From Gammaproteobacteria bacterium (GTDB lineage: Bacteria; Pseudomonadota; Gammaproteobacteria; Steroidobacterales; Rariloculaceae): a stretch of DNA of 64,000 nt. Shown here in pieces: positions 25,809-33,578 of this stretch. Below the pieces are notes generated by a model that was not told the origin of the DNA, searched no databases, and saw only the letters and a list, made by a program, of their open reading frames with translations. The stretch lies in the NCBI GenBank assembly GCA_017577365.1, contig PKRJ01000004.1, forward strand, positions 1 to 64,000. The letters run 5' to 3'. Positions within the stretch are counted from its first letter, which is position 1. Every line of letters starts with the position of its first letter. The position numbers and the translations under genes were made by a program.

Positions 25809-26581
25809 TCCGCCTCGCCGCCGTCGGGGACGTGCACATCGGCCTCGACATGCGCGGTGAGCTGAGAAGAAGCCTCGTGTCGCTGCGCGAGCATGCCGAC
25901 GTGCTCCTGATCGCCGGAGACTTGACGCAGCACGGCTCGCGCGACGAAGGGAAGCTGATCGCCGAGGAGCTCGCCGACGTCGACGTGCCGACGGTCGCCG
26001 TGCTCGGCAACCACGACTATCACCAGGACGCGCAGGACGCGATCCGCGCGGATCTCGAGCGCGCCGGCGTGATCGTGCTCGAGGGCGAGAGCGTCGTGCT
26101 CGAGATCGCCGGCCGGCGCATCGGCATCGCCGGCGTCAAGGGTTTCGGCGGCGGTTTCGCCGGAGCGTGCGGCTCGGAGTTCGGCGAGCTCGAGATGAAG
26201 GCGTTCATCCGTCACACGAAAGATACGGCGCGGCAGCTTCTGCACGCGTTGAAGAGCATGCAGTGCGATGTCCGCGTCGCGCTGACCCATTACGCGCCGA
26301 CGAAAGATACGCTCCTCGGCGAGAAGCTCGAGATCTATCCCTTCCTCGGTTCCCACCTGCTCGGCGAGGCGATCGACGAGGCCGACTGCGACCTCGCGCT
26401 GCACGGGCACGCGCACCACGGCGCCGAGCGCGGCATCACGCCGGGCGGCGTGCCGGTGCGCAACGTCGCGAAGCCGTTGATCCGCAGCGCCTACCAGCTC
26501 TACTCCGTCCGGACCCGCGCGGCCGCCAAGTCGGCCCGCGCCTCCGTCAGCGAGGACGCGCCGGCACCGACGACTGCCTGA
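25760..26581 (+). CDS. Calcineurin-like metallophosphoesterase
   Basis: 273 residues. All the metal-binding motifs are present: GDVHIG, AGDLTQHG, GNHDYH, LTHYAPT and LHGHAHHG. Family enzymes hydrolyse phosphoesters, from cyclic nucleotides to nucleic acid or phospholipids; the substrate cannot be predicted. The ATG at 25760 lies 49 bases inside the preceding BON gene; no later start codon precedes the first metal motif, so the overlap seems real. The C-terminal 20 residues are alanine-rich and not conserved. Probably cytoplasmic. Confidence 0.87.
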   Translation: MDREVRRTGEAGDAGLVRLAAVGDVHIGLDMRGELRRSLVSLREHADVLLIAGDLTQHGSRDEGKLIAEELADVDVPTVAVLGNHDYHQDAQDAIRADLERAGVIVLEGESVVLEIAGRRIGIAGVKGFGGGFAGACGSEFGELEMKAFIRHTKDTARQLLHALKSMQCDVRVALTHYAPTKDTLLGEKLEIYPFLGSHLLGEAIDEADCDLALHGHAHHGAERGITPGGVPVRNVAKPLIRSAYQLYSVRTRAAAKSARASVSEDAPAPTTA

Positions 26582-26912
26582 TCCGGCCGGGCGCGGCGGT
26601 GGACGGTCGTCGCGCCATCGTGTCTTCGCGAGGCACGCCGCGAGCACGTCCCTGTGGGCTCGTGTGGCGCCGTCCCTGGCGGCACACGGCCTCGCAACGA
26701 CACGATGGCACGACGACCGCCTTCAGCCGCGCGGCACAGAGATTCCCCCGAGCGGTTCCGTGAAGGCCGATATCGCCACACCCGCCGGGCACGTCGACGC
26801 GCGGCGGTCCCGACAAAAGTTCAAACTCGGGACGACACGGCCGCCGATTTTGGCGGTACTCTTATGCCCGTCGAGCGACCGAGCGAGTCCTGACACGAGG
26901 GGGATTTTGGAC
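26582..26912. other. 331-base intergenic region
   Basis: Apart from the inverted-repeat element, the right part of this gap presumably holds the promoter of the secreted gene at 26913, with a purine-rich GAGGGGG serving as ribosome site about 10 bases before its ATG. Short open frames on both strands repeat a T-R-W-x-D-D-R motif, but this merely reflects the inverted repeat. Confidence 0.5.
26591..26732. repeat. 142-bp inverted-repeat element with 44-base arms
   Basis: The left arm (26591-26634) and the reverse complement of the right arm (26689-26732) match at about 37 of 44 positions, with perfect blocks at gcgcggc, cggtcgtcg, gccatcgtgtc and gcgaggc. Between them lies a second hairpin, GTGTGGCGCC-n6-GGCGGCACAC (26662-26687), matching at 9 of 10. 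The whole could fold as one long structure. It lies just after the phosphoesterase stop and before the next promoter. It may be a degenerate miniature transposon, a REP-like element or a structured RNA end. Confidence 0.7.
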
Positions 26913-27701
26913 ATGCCGCGAATACCACAGATCCGGAAACTCGCGCCCGCGGCGGCGGCGCTACTGGCCTCGGCGGCCGTATCGGCGGCCGAACGCGAGC
27001 CACCGGATTTCACCGGCATCTGGACGACCTATACCGGGGGCGCGCGGACGTCCGGATTCGGCGGCCCGCGGATGAATCTGCCGCTGACCGCCGAGGGCCG
27101 GCGGCGGGTCGAGGAATACCAGAAGCTGATCGGCCCCGAGCGGCTGAACGGCGGCGCGCACTGCGCCGACTACGGTGTGCCGGCGATGATGGGGCTGCCC
27201 GGGTTCTATCCGATCGAGTTCATCCAGAAGCCGGACCAGCTCACGATCATCTACGAGGTCAACAACGAGGTCCGCCGCATCTATATCGGCGATCGGCAGG
27301 TGCCGCCGGAGCTGCGCCTGCCGAGCAAGGCCGGCTATTCGGAGGGACATTGGGAAGGCGACGTGCTCGTCGTCCGCACCACCGATCTCCTGGACGGCCT
27401 GGACCAATCGGTTCCCTTCAGCGACCAGGCCGTGATCGACGAGCGCTTCTCGTTGTCCGAGGACGCGAACGGGAAGAAGGTTCTTACGTACCAAGCGACG
27501 ATCACGGACCCCGTCTACTACACGGAGCCGGTTCGCATCGAGCACAAATACGAGCCCCACGACGGATTCATCATCCCGTACGGCTGCCAGGACGAGCTCT
27601 GGTACGAGCTCCTCGAGATGCGCCGTGCCCAGCTCGAGGCGGGAGAGCCGATCACCGCGAGGATGAGCGACGTCTACAAGGCTCGCGAGGCGAAGGAATG
27701 A
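26913..27701 (+). CDS. Secreted protein with GHWEGDxLVV domain
   Basis: 262 residues with a Sec signal (cut near AVSAAE). The mature protein starts PPDFTGIWTTYT, a motif common in this uncharacterised family, and has GGAHCADYGVPAMMGLPGFYPIEF and GHWEGDVLVVRTTDLL; it ends with RFSLSED and ITDPVYYTEPV. The second half lines up with residues ~150-335 of the DUF6152 fusion protein at 6135. It is followed 50 bases downstream by a lone DUF6152 gene, so here the two domains are made as two proteins. Probably periplasmic; function unknown. Confidence 0.8.
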   Translation: MPRIPQIRKLAPAAAALLASAAVSAAEREPPDFTGIWTTYTGGARTSGFGGPRMNLPLTAEGRRRVEEYQKLIGPERLNGGAHCADYGVPAMMGLPGFYPIEFIQKPDQLTIIYEVNNEVRRIYIGDRQVPPELRLPSKAGYSEGHWEGDVLVVRTTDLLDGLDQSVPFSDQAVIDERFSLSEDANGKKVLTYQATITDPVYYTEPVRIEHKYEPHDGFIIPYGCQDELWYELLEMRRAQLEAGEPITARMSDVYKAREAKE

Positions 27702-27751
27702 TCCTGCGCGGCGCGCATGGCCGTTCGCGCACAGCAACCGGAGGAAGCTCC

Positions 27752-28156
27752 ATGTCGAGAATCTTGAAGAGCATCGTCACCGCGGTTGGAGCGCCGGCGC
27801 TCGCGTTGTGCGCGTTCGCCGCTTCGGCACACCATTCCGCCGCGCAGTTCAACTTGCGGGAGCCCGTGACCGTCGAGGGCATCATCAAGGAGTTCAACGT
27901 CACGAACCCGCACACGATCGCGATCGTCGAGATCACCGACGAGAAGCGCGGCACGCGCGACGTCGAGTTCGAGGGGCATAGCGCGAGCCACTTCTATCGC
28001 TCGGGCTACACGCGCGGGCTGGCCAAGCCGGGCGACAAGATCACGCTTGTGTACGGGCCGCGCAACGACGGCGAGGACGGCGGCTACATTCTCGGGTTCA
28101 CGGTGAACGGCAAGACGGTCCAATTCGGCAGCCGTTCGCCCGAGACCGGCAGGTAA
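27752..28156 (+). CDS. DUF6152 family secreted protein
   Basis: 134 residues. The signal peptide ends at FAASA and the mature chain begins HHSAAQF, the usual mark of the family. The rest forms a small beta-rich domain with EGIIKEFNVTNPHTIAIVEI and a lysine-rich PGDKITLVYGP segment. The fold is probably OB-like; function unknown. GGAGGAAG precedes the ATG. It lies 50 bases after the GHWEGD gene and is likely co-transcribed with it up to the terminator at 28261. It corresponds to the N-terminal domain of the fusion at 6135. Confidence 0.85.
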   Translation: MSRILKSIVTAVGAPALALCAFAASAHHSAAQFNLREPVTVEGIIKEFNVTNPHTIAIVEITDEKRGTRDVEFEGHSASHFYRSGYTRGLAKPGDKITLVYGPRNDGEDGGYILGFTVNGKTVQFGSRSPETGR

Positions 28157-28260
28157 GCCGTCGGGGCAGCTCGGAGCACGCACGGGGCTCTGGCCGCGCC
28201 TCCCGGGCGCGCTGCTCGCGCGAACGCTCGAGCAGCCGGCGGAGGCGAAATCGAAAAGCA

Positions 28261-28298
28261 GAGGGGCTGATCCTAGCGGGTCGGCCCCTCGTTTTCTC
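28261..28298. terminator. Strong bidirectional terminator
   Basis: GAGGGGCTGATCC, a TAGC loop and GGGTCGGCCCCTC form a 13-bp stem with two G-U pairs, followed by GTTTTCTC on the plus strand. On the minus strand the same hairpin is followed by TGCTTTTC. It ends both the DUF6152 operon (plus) and the small gene at 28297-28500 (minus). Confidence 0.75.
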
Positions 28299-28500
28299 AC
28301 TCCCAGCCCGTCGGCGAGTTATACGGTGCCCTGAAACCGACCGCTTCGATCTCGTGCATCTCACCCTCGGGCCCGATCACGATCGCCGCAAGATACTGAT
28401 CGGTGATCTGCAGGATGCAGGCACGGTCGCATTCCTGCGCCGCCGCGCCCGACGAGAACGCGACGAGCGCCGCTAGCACCGCTGCCTTCGAGCTGCGCAT
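28297..28500 (-). CDS. Small secreted NTF2-like remnant or minimal protein
   Basis: 67 residues with a signal peptide (cut near GAAAQ). The mature part starts CDRACILQITDQYLAAIV, close to the N-terminus of the 333-residue protein at 50822 (CDRECLRTMLDRYLNAVIAGDP), and ends with MHEIEAVGFRAPYNSPTGW, which resembles that protein's C-terminal segment. The middle of the domain is missing, so this looks like an internally deleted copy that is still in frame, or a minimal form. The frame is open and has a clean stop; whether it is expressed is unknown. Confidence 0.6.
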   Translation of the reverse strand: MRSSKAAVLAALVAFSSGAAAQECDRACILQITDQYLAAIVIGPEGEMHEIEAVGFRAPYNSPTGWE

Positions 28501-28540
28501 GGCCGTTCCCCCTCGTGGAGTTGCCGTTCTTCTTCGTCCG

Positions 28541-29464
28541 TCAGCCGCCCGGCCGGAAGCGCGGATACGGCTTCTTCTCGACGAGCAGCCGATTCAAGAA
28601 CAAGTCGACCGACCGCGCCATCAGATCGACCGCGTCGAGCTCGGTGTTGTCGAACACGTGATCCGCGCCCTGGATCAGCGTTAGCGCCGCCGGCACGCCG
28701 TGCTCCTTGAGGCGGTTGAAGAACTCGATGCTCGACGAGACGGGAATCGTGCCGTCGTCGGTGCCGTGGATCAGGATCGTCGGCGCGAAGCGCTCGCTGA
28801 TATAGGTTGTCGGCGACACGGACTCGATCGCTTTCGCGACCTCGGCGTCCGACAGCCCCTCCGGGAACAGCCCGCGCGTGATCGGTCCGCCCGTCGCGGG
28901 ATAGACGCCAACGCACGCCTGCACGTCGGAGCTCACGCCGGCATTGCCGCCGTCGCCTTCGAATTCCGCAACGCCGTTCGTGCCGGCCGCGAGCAATGCG
29001 AGCATACCGCCCGCCGAGTAGCCGGCGATCACGATCCGGTCGCTTTCGACGCCGAGACGATTGGCGTTCGCGCGCGTCCAGCGGATCGCGGCCTTCGTGT
29101 CGTGAATCTGCGCCGGCCACAACGCTTCGCTTTGCAAACGATACGTCGCGGACACGCTCGTGTAGCCGAGCCGCGCGAGCGCCTGCGCATGGTTCACGAC
29201 GTACTGCGCGGATTTGTTGCCGACGCGAAATGCGCCGCCGAAGAGATGGATGATCGCAGTGCGTTTCGACGTCACGCCCTCGACGGGATGATAGACGTCG
29301 AGCAGAAGGTCCTTGTCCCCACCCTTGCCGAAGACGATATCGCGCTCGACGCGCGCCTCGCCCGCGCCGCGCGGCTCGCCCATCTGCGCGCGCGCGCCGA
29401 CCGATACGGCCGCGAGCGCAGAAGCGGCTGCCGTTTGCATGAGAGTGCGTCTCGTGACGTCCAC
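28541..29464 (-). CDS. Secreted alpha/beta hydrolase (esterase) with Tat-like signal
   Basis: 307 residues. The N-terminus VTRRTLMQTAAASALAAVSVGARAQ has a twin-arginine pattern, so it may be exported folded. The hydrolase fold shows an oxyanion segment (AIIHLFGGAF, a variant of HGGG), nucleophile Ser in AGYSAGGM, Asp in HGTDDGTIP and His in GADHVF. It resembles the carboxylesterase/lipase group of BD-FAE type enzymes. The GTG at 29464 is chosen because GGGGGGAAA precedes it and it yields the Tat signal; the upstream region to 29539 is unlikely to be translated. Divergent from the MFS gene. Confidence 0.85.
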   Translation of the reverse strand: MDVTRRTLMQTAAASALAAVSVGARAQMGEPRGAGEARVERDIVFGKGGDKDLLLDVYHPVEGVTSKRTAIIHLFGGAFRVGNKSAQYVVNHAQALARLGYTSVSATYRLQSEALWPAQIHDTKAAIRWTRANANRLGVESDRIVIAGYSAGGMLALLAAGTNGVAEFEGDGGNAGVSSDVQACVGVYPATGGPITRGLFPEGLSDAEVAKAIESVSPTTYISERFAPTILIHGTDDGTIPVSSSIEFFNRLKEHGVPAALTLIQGADHVFDNTELDAVDLMARSVDLFLNRLLVEKKPYPRFRPGG

Positions 29465-29656
29465 GATGGTTTCCCCCCGAAAAGAACCGCCGTCGCAGTC
29501 TACCCATAAGCGGACGGATCTCTCAAATCGGCCCTGCACGAGCGCTGGGCCGGCGGAGCCGGCCGCGTCGCCCCTCGCCGCGTCGCCTGCCGATGGAGTA
29601 AAGTGAGGCCGGGCGGCGTCCGCCGAGCGCCGGCGAACCGGAGGGAAATTTCATCG

Positions 29657-30985
29657 ATGCGGCTGATCCTGACGGAGAGCCGGCCGCTGCGGCTGTTCTC
29701 GTTCACGGTGCTCTACGTCGCGCAGGGGCTGCCGTTCGGCCTCGTCTCCACCGCCCTGCCCGCCTATCTCGCCGAGCAAGGCGTCTCGGCCGGCGCGATC
29801 GGCTCGTTCATCGGCATCGCATCGCTGCCGTGGAGCTTCAAGCTGCTCGCGGGCCCGTTGATGGACCGCTTCTCATATCTCGCGATGGGCCGTCGAAGAC
29901 CATGGGTGATGCTCTCGCAGCTTTGCCTCGTGCTGATCGGCATCACGTTCGCGTTCTTCCCGCAAGGGCTCGAGAACCTCGTGGTGCTCACCACGCTTTG
30001 TTTCCTGTTGAACGTTTTCGCCGCGGCCCAGGACGTCGCGGTCGACGGCATGGCGATCGACGTGCTGCCGCCCGAGGAGCACGGCCGCGCGAACGCGTTC
30101 ATGGCGCTCGGCCAGGTGGTCGGCATCAGCGGCTCGGCGACGATCAGCGCCTTCGCCATGCTGCATTTCGGCATGCCCGGCATCGCGCTGATGCTCACAC
30201 TCGGTTTCGGGCTGATCCTCCTCTTGTGCGTCGCGGTGCGCGAGCGGCCGGGCGAGAAGGTGCTTCCGTGGACCGAAGGCCGGCCGGCGCCGCGCTCGCT
30301 CGAGCTTCATGCCACGAACTTCAAGGAGATCGCGACGAATCTCGCGAAAGCGCTATTCTTGCCGGCGAGTCTGTTGATGCTCGGCGTGGCGTTCCTTTTC
30401 CGCTTCGCCGACGGTTTCTGGATCACCGTGGCCCCCGTCGTCGTCGTGCAGCAGCTCGGCTACGCGAGCACGGCTTACTCCTCGTGGACGTCGCTGGCCG
30501 GTTTCATCGCGGCGGTAGCGGGACTCATCGTCGGGCTCTGGATCGACAAACGCGGCGCGAAGCTCCTTTACGGCTCCGCGTTGCTCGCGTACGGAGCGCT
30601 CGCGGTCGCCGTCGGGCTTCTCGAGCTCGCGTGGTCGGAGCCCGCCTTCCTGCTGGCCGTGCTGTTCCTGCAGGCGTTCGTCTATCAGGGCGTCTTCGTC
30701 AGCTTCATCGCGACGAGCATGAGCCTTTGCTGGGTCAAGGTCGCGGCGACGCAGTTCGCGATCTACATGGCGTGGGCGAACCTCGGACGCTCGTTCGGCG
30801 CGGGAGCGATGAGCGCCGTCGAGGGACGCCTGAGCCACAACGAGATGTTCTTCGTGATCGGCCTCGCGTTCTTCGTCGCCGTCGCGCTCGCGTGGAAGGC
30901 GAATCTCGCGGCACATCGACGGCGCATCGAGCAGCTCGAAGGCGAAGACGCAGGGAAGCTGACGCCGGAATTCGCGCCGCGCTGA
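29657..30985 (+). CDS. MFS transporter, AmpG-like
   Basis: 442 residues with twelve hydrophobic segments. The early segment LYVAQGLPFGLVSTALPAYLAEQG and the cytoplasmic loop MGRRRPWVMLSQL follow the AmpG branch, which imports anhydromuropeptides recycled from peptidoglycan. QDVAVDGMAIDVLPPEEHGRANAFM, the AmpG-like fourth-loop motif, is present. It could also carry another solute, as AmpG relatives are diverse. A link with the neighbouring PBP1C gene (convergent, 3 bases apart) and with beta-lactamase-fold proteins in the window would fit peptidoglycan recycling, but this is inference. The start at 29657 is preceded by GGAGGG. Confidence 0.82.
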   Translation: MRLILTESRPLRLFSFTVLYVAQGLPFGLVSTALPAYLAEQGVSAGAIGSFIGIASLPWSFKLLAGPLMDRFSYLAMGRRRPWVMLSQLCLVLIGITFAFFPQGLENLVVLTTLCFLLNVFAAAQDVAVDGMAIDVLPPEEHGRANAFMALGQVVGISGSATISAFAMLHFGMPGIALMLTLGFGLILLLCVAVRERPGEKVLPWTEGRPAPRSLELHATNFKEIATNLAKALFLPASLLMLGVAFLFRFADGFWITVAPVVVVQQLGYASTAYSSWTSLAGFIAAVAGLIVGLWIDKRGAKLLYGSALLAYGALAVAVGLLELAWSEPAFLLAVLFLQAFVYQGVFVSFIATSMSLCWVKVAATQFAIYMAWANLGRSFGAGAMSAVEGRLSHNEMFFVIGLAFFVAVALAWKANLAAHRRRIEQLEGEDAGKLTPEFAPR

Positions 30986-30988
30986 CGC

Positions 30989-33316
30989 TCACTTGACGAC
31001 GAACGTCACCTCGCCGACGTCCGCGATCGGCACACCGTCGCGCAGCACGCGCGCCGCGACCCGGTGCTCGCCGCGGCGCACCGGCCAGAGGTGCGTCGGT
31101 CCGCGATCGACCTCTCTTTCGCCGTCGATCGTCCACTCGACGCGATCGGTCGAAAGAACACCGTCCAGTCGAAACTCGAAGACCTGCGCGTCGGCCGGCA
31201 GACGGGGGTCGTACGCGAGCCTGAGCCCCGGCGTCGGCTGCCGGAATCGTATGCGCGCGGCGGGCTCGAGAACGTTGCCCGCGAAGCTTCCCGCGCCGTT
31301 CTCGTTCACGCCGGCCGACGTGTGCTTCGCGGCGTCTTCCGAAATGAACCACTCTTGCCGCTCGACGCACGCTTCGCCCGGCGTGCCGGGATTCGGCACG
31401 CAGACCGTGCGGCGCGCGAGCTTCGGGCTCACGTAGAGCGGCCGGCTCGGCGTGGCGCGCGTGAGCTCCGCGAAGACCGCGCGCAGCACGAGCGCGGGGC
31501 CGGTCGAGCCGGTGATGCCGTCGGTCGGACGCTGATCGAGATCGCCGATCCAGACGCCGACGACGTGGCGATGATCGAAACCCACCGCCCACGCATCGCG
31601 AAAATCGCTCGACGTCCCCGTCTTCACGGCCGTCTGCACCGGGAATGCGAGCACGCTGTCCCGTCCGAACTCGAGCGCACGGGCTTCGGGATCGGAAAGG
31701 ATATCGGCGACGATCGACGCGGCCTCCGGCGAGAACACGGGCCGCGCAGCGGACGGCGACGGATCGTCGCGCAGCACGCGGAGCGGCCGATACAGGCCGC
31801 CCCGCGCGAGCGCCGCGTACGCTTCGACGAGCTCGAGCAGCGACACCTCGCCGTTCCCGAGCGCAAGCCCATCGCCGTAGAAGTCGGGATGCTCCGTCAA
31901 CGAATCGAAGCCGAGCGCACGCAGCGTATCGAGATAGCGTGCGGCGCCGATCTGCTGCAGCACCTTGACGGCGGGAATGTTCAGCGAGTTGCCGAGCGCG
32001 TCGCGCAGCGTCACCGGGCCGTAGAAACGCCCGCTGTAGTTGCGATAGCTATGCAGCCCGCCGGGCATCATCTCGGTCAGCGGCGCGTCGACGACGATAT
32101 CCGCGGGATTGAGCCCGCTGTCGAACGCGAGCGCGTAGAGCAAAGGCTTGAGCGCCGAGCCCGGCTGACGCCGCGTCAGCACAGCATCGATGTGGGTCGC
32201 GGGCGTCTCCGAGCCGCCCCCGGCGACGACCCACGCGAGCACCTCGCCCGTGACGTGATCGGCAACGAGCACCGCGCCGTGCGCCGCGCCGCGCGTCGAC
32301 AAATGCTCGATGCGCCGATCGAGCAAGCGTTGCACGGTCGACTGCAAGCGGCCGTCGAGCGTGCCCACGACCGTGGTCCAACCGAGCCCGAGCCGCTCCG
32401 CTTCGCGGCGCGCGTAGCGCACGAAATGCGGCGCGAACACCGGAAGGCGGGGAGACGCGAGCTCGAGCGGTGTCCCGAGCAGGCGTTCGCGCTCGGCCGC
32501 ATCGAGCATGCCGTATTCGGTCAGCCGATCCGCAAGCCGCGCCACGGCCGCATCGGCCGCCTGAGGATGACGCCACGGATCGAGCCTCGACGGCGCGCGC
32601 ACGAGCACTGCGAGCGTCAACATCTCGCGTCGGCTCAGGGTATCGAGATCGCGCGCGAAGTAATGCCGAGCCGCCTGCACGATGCCGCGGCGATTCGACG
32701 CGTACGGCACCTGATTCAAATAGAACTCGAGGATCTCCGCCTTCGAGAACCGCCGCTCGAGACGCATCGCGTCGAAGCCTTCGACCCAGCGGCTCCAGAT
32801 CGTGCGCGGCCTCGGATGAATCATGCGCACGACCTGCTCGGTGATCGTGCTCGCGCCGCGCACCGTGTCTCGATGCGCGACGTTCGTCGCGAGCGCCGCG
32901 ATCCGCGCGAGCCAATCGACGCCCCGATGCGAGTAGAAGCGCCGATCCTCGGCAACGACGAACGCGTCGCGCAGAAAACGCGGCACGTCGTGGAGCGCCA
33001 CTCGATCGTGCACGTTCCACTCGCCCGCGTAGCTCGTGCTGAGCGTCTCGCCGCGGCGATCCACGATGCGCACCGGCGCGCTCTTCTCGCCGATGCCTTC
33101 GGCGAACGCGTCGCCGCGCTCACCGACCACGGGCGGCACGTCGAGCGATTGCGGCAGCGGGGCGAGCGAGGCGAACGTTGCGACACCGAGCGCAACCGAC
33201 GCGACCGCAAACGCCGACGCCGCGATCGACGCGGCGATCCGGACGCGCGACCGCTCTCGGCGCGGGTGCGGCGCCGATCCCGCATCGTGCGTCGTGTGTT
33301 CGCGTGGATCAGACAT
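30989..33316 (-). CDS. pbpC: Penicillin-binding protein 1C
   Basis: 775 residues. One membrane segment (about 25-50) precedes a glycosyltransferase-51 domain (AFVVAEDRRFYSHRGVDW, then RGASTITEQVVRM and RRFSKAEILEFYLNQVPYA), a transpeptidase domain (QPGSALKP with the nucleophile Ser, GNSLN, KTGTSSDFRDAW) and a C-terminal BiPBP_C domain of about 90 residues. This order defines PBP1C, which polymerises glycan strands; the transpeptidase is thought to be weak or special. In many proteobacteria pbpC is next to yfhM (alpha-2-macroglobulin); here that gene is 7 kb away, at 40259, on the same strand. Stop is 3 bases from the convergent MFS stop. Confidence 0.93.
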   Translation of the reverse strand: MSDPREHTTHDAGSAPHPRRERSRVRIAASIAASAFAVASVALGVATFASLAPLPQSLDVPPVVGERGDAFAEGIGEKSAPVRIVDRRGETLSTSYAGEWNVHDRVALHDVPRFLRDAFVVAEDRRFYSHRGVDWLARIAALATNVAHRDTVRGASTITEQVVRMIHPRPRTIWSRWVEGFDAMRLERRFSKAEILEFYLNQVPYASNRRGIVQAARHYFARDLDTLSRREMLTLAVLVRAPSRLDPWRHPQAADAAVARLADRLTEYGMLDAAERERLLGTPLELASPRLPVFAPHFVRYARREAERLGLGWTTVVGTLDGRLQSTVQRLLDRRIEHLSTRGAAHGAVLVADHVTGEVLAWVVAGGGSETPATHIDAVLTRRQPGSALKPLLYALAFDSGLNPADIVVDAPLTEMMPGGLHSYRNYSGRFYGPVTLRDALGNSLNIPAVKVLQQIGAARYLDTLRALGFDSLTEHPDFYGDGLALGNGEVSLLELVEAYAALARGGLYRPLRVLRDDPSPSAARPVFSPEAASIVADILSDPEARALEFGRDSVLAFPVQTAVKTGTSSDFRDAWAVGFDHRHVVGVWIGDLDQRPTDGITGSTGPALVLRAVFAELTRATPSRPLYVSPKLARRTVCVPNPGTPGEACVERQEWFISEDAAKHTSAGVNENGAGSFAGNVLEPAARIRFRQPTPGLRLAYDPRLPADAQVFEFRLDGVLSTDRVEWTIDGEREVDRGPTHLWPVRRGEHRVAARVLRDGVPIADVGEVTFVVK

Positions 33317-33578
33317 CGTGGATCGCGCGGCGCACGCAAGGCTCTCCGGACGGCGACAGCACTAGCATCGGCCGCCGTCCGGCGCGCGTAAACCCCTTAC
33401 CGTCGCGAGAACGCCGACGAAGCGCCGCAAGGCGTTAGACGTTCGATTCTGTGAATCATTCCACGCAACGCGCACCCGTCGCGTGATCCGCTCGATGGCC
33501 GGCTCCCGCGGCCCGCCCTTAGTCTTCCGACACTCTCGGGGCGGAGCACGACACGACGAAGCTTCAGCGGAAGACCAC

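Noticed and set aside
26591..26732. Possible integron attC site in the inverted repeat
   Set aside because: The core 7-base attC ends (GTTRRRY and RYYYAAC) are not found at the required places.
26664..26912. Upstream extension of the secreted GHWEGD protein (frame open from 26664)
   Set aside because: The extension runs through the inverted-repeat element and removes the signal peptide from the N-terminus; the start at 26913 has a ribosome site.
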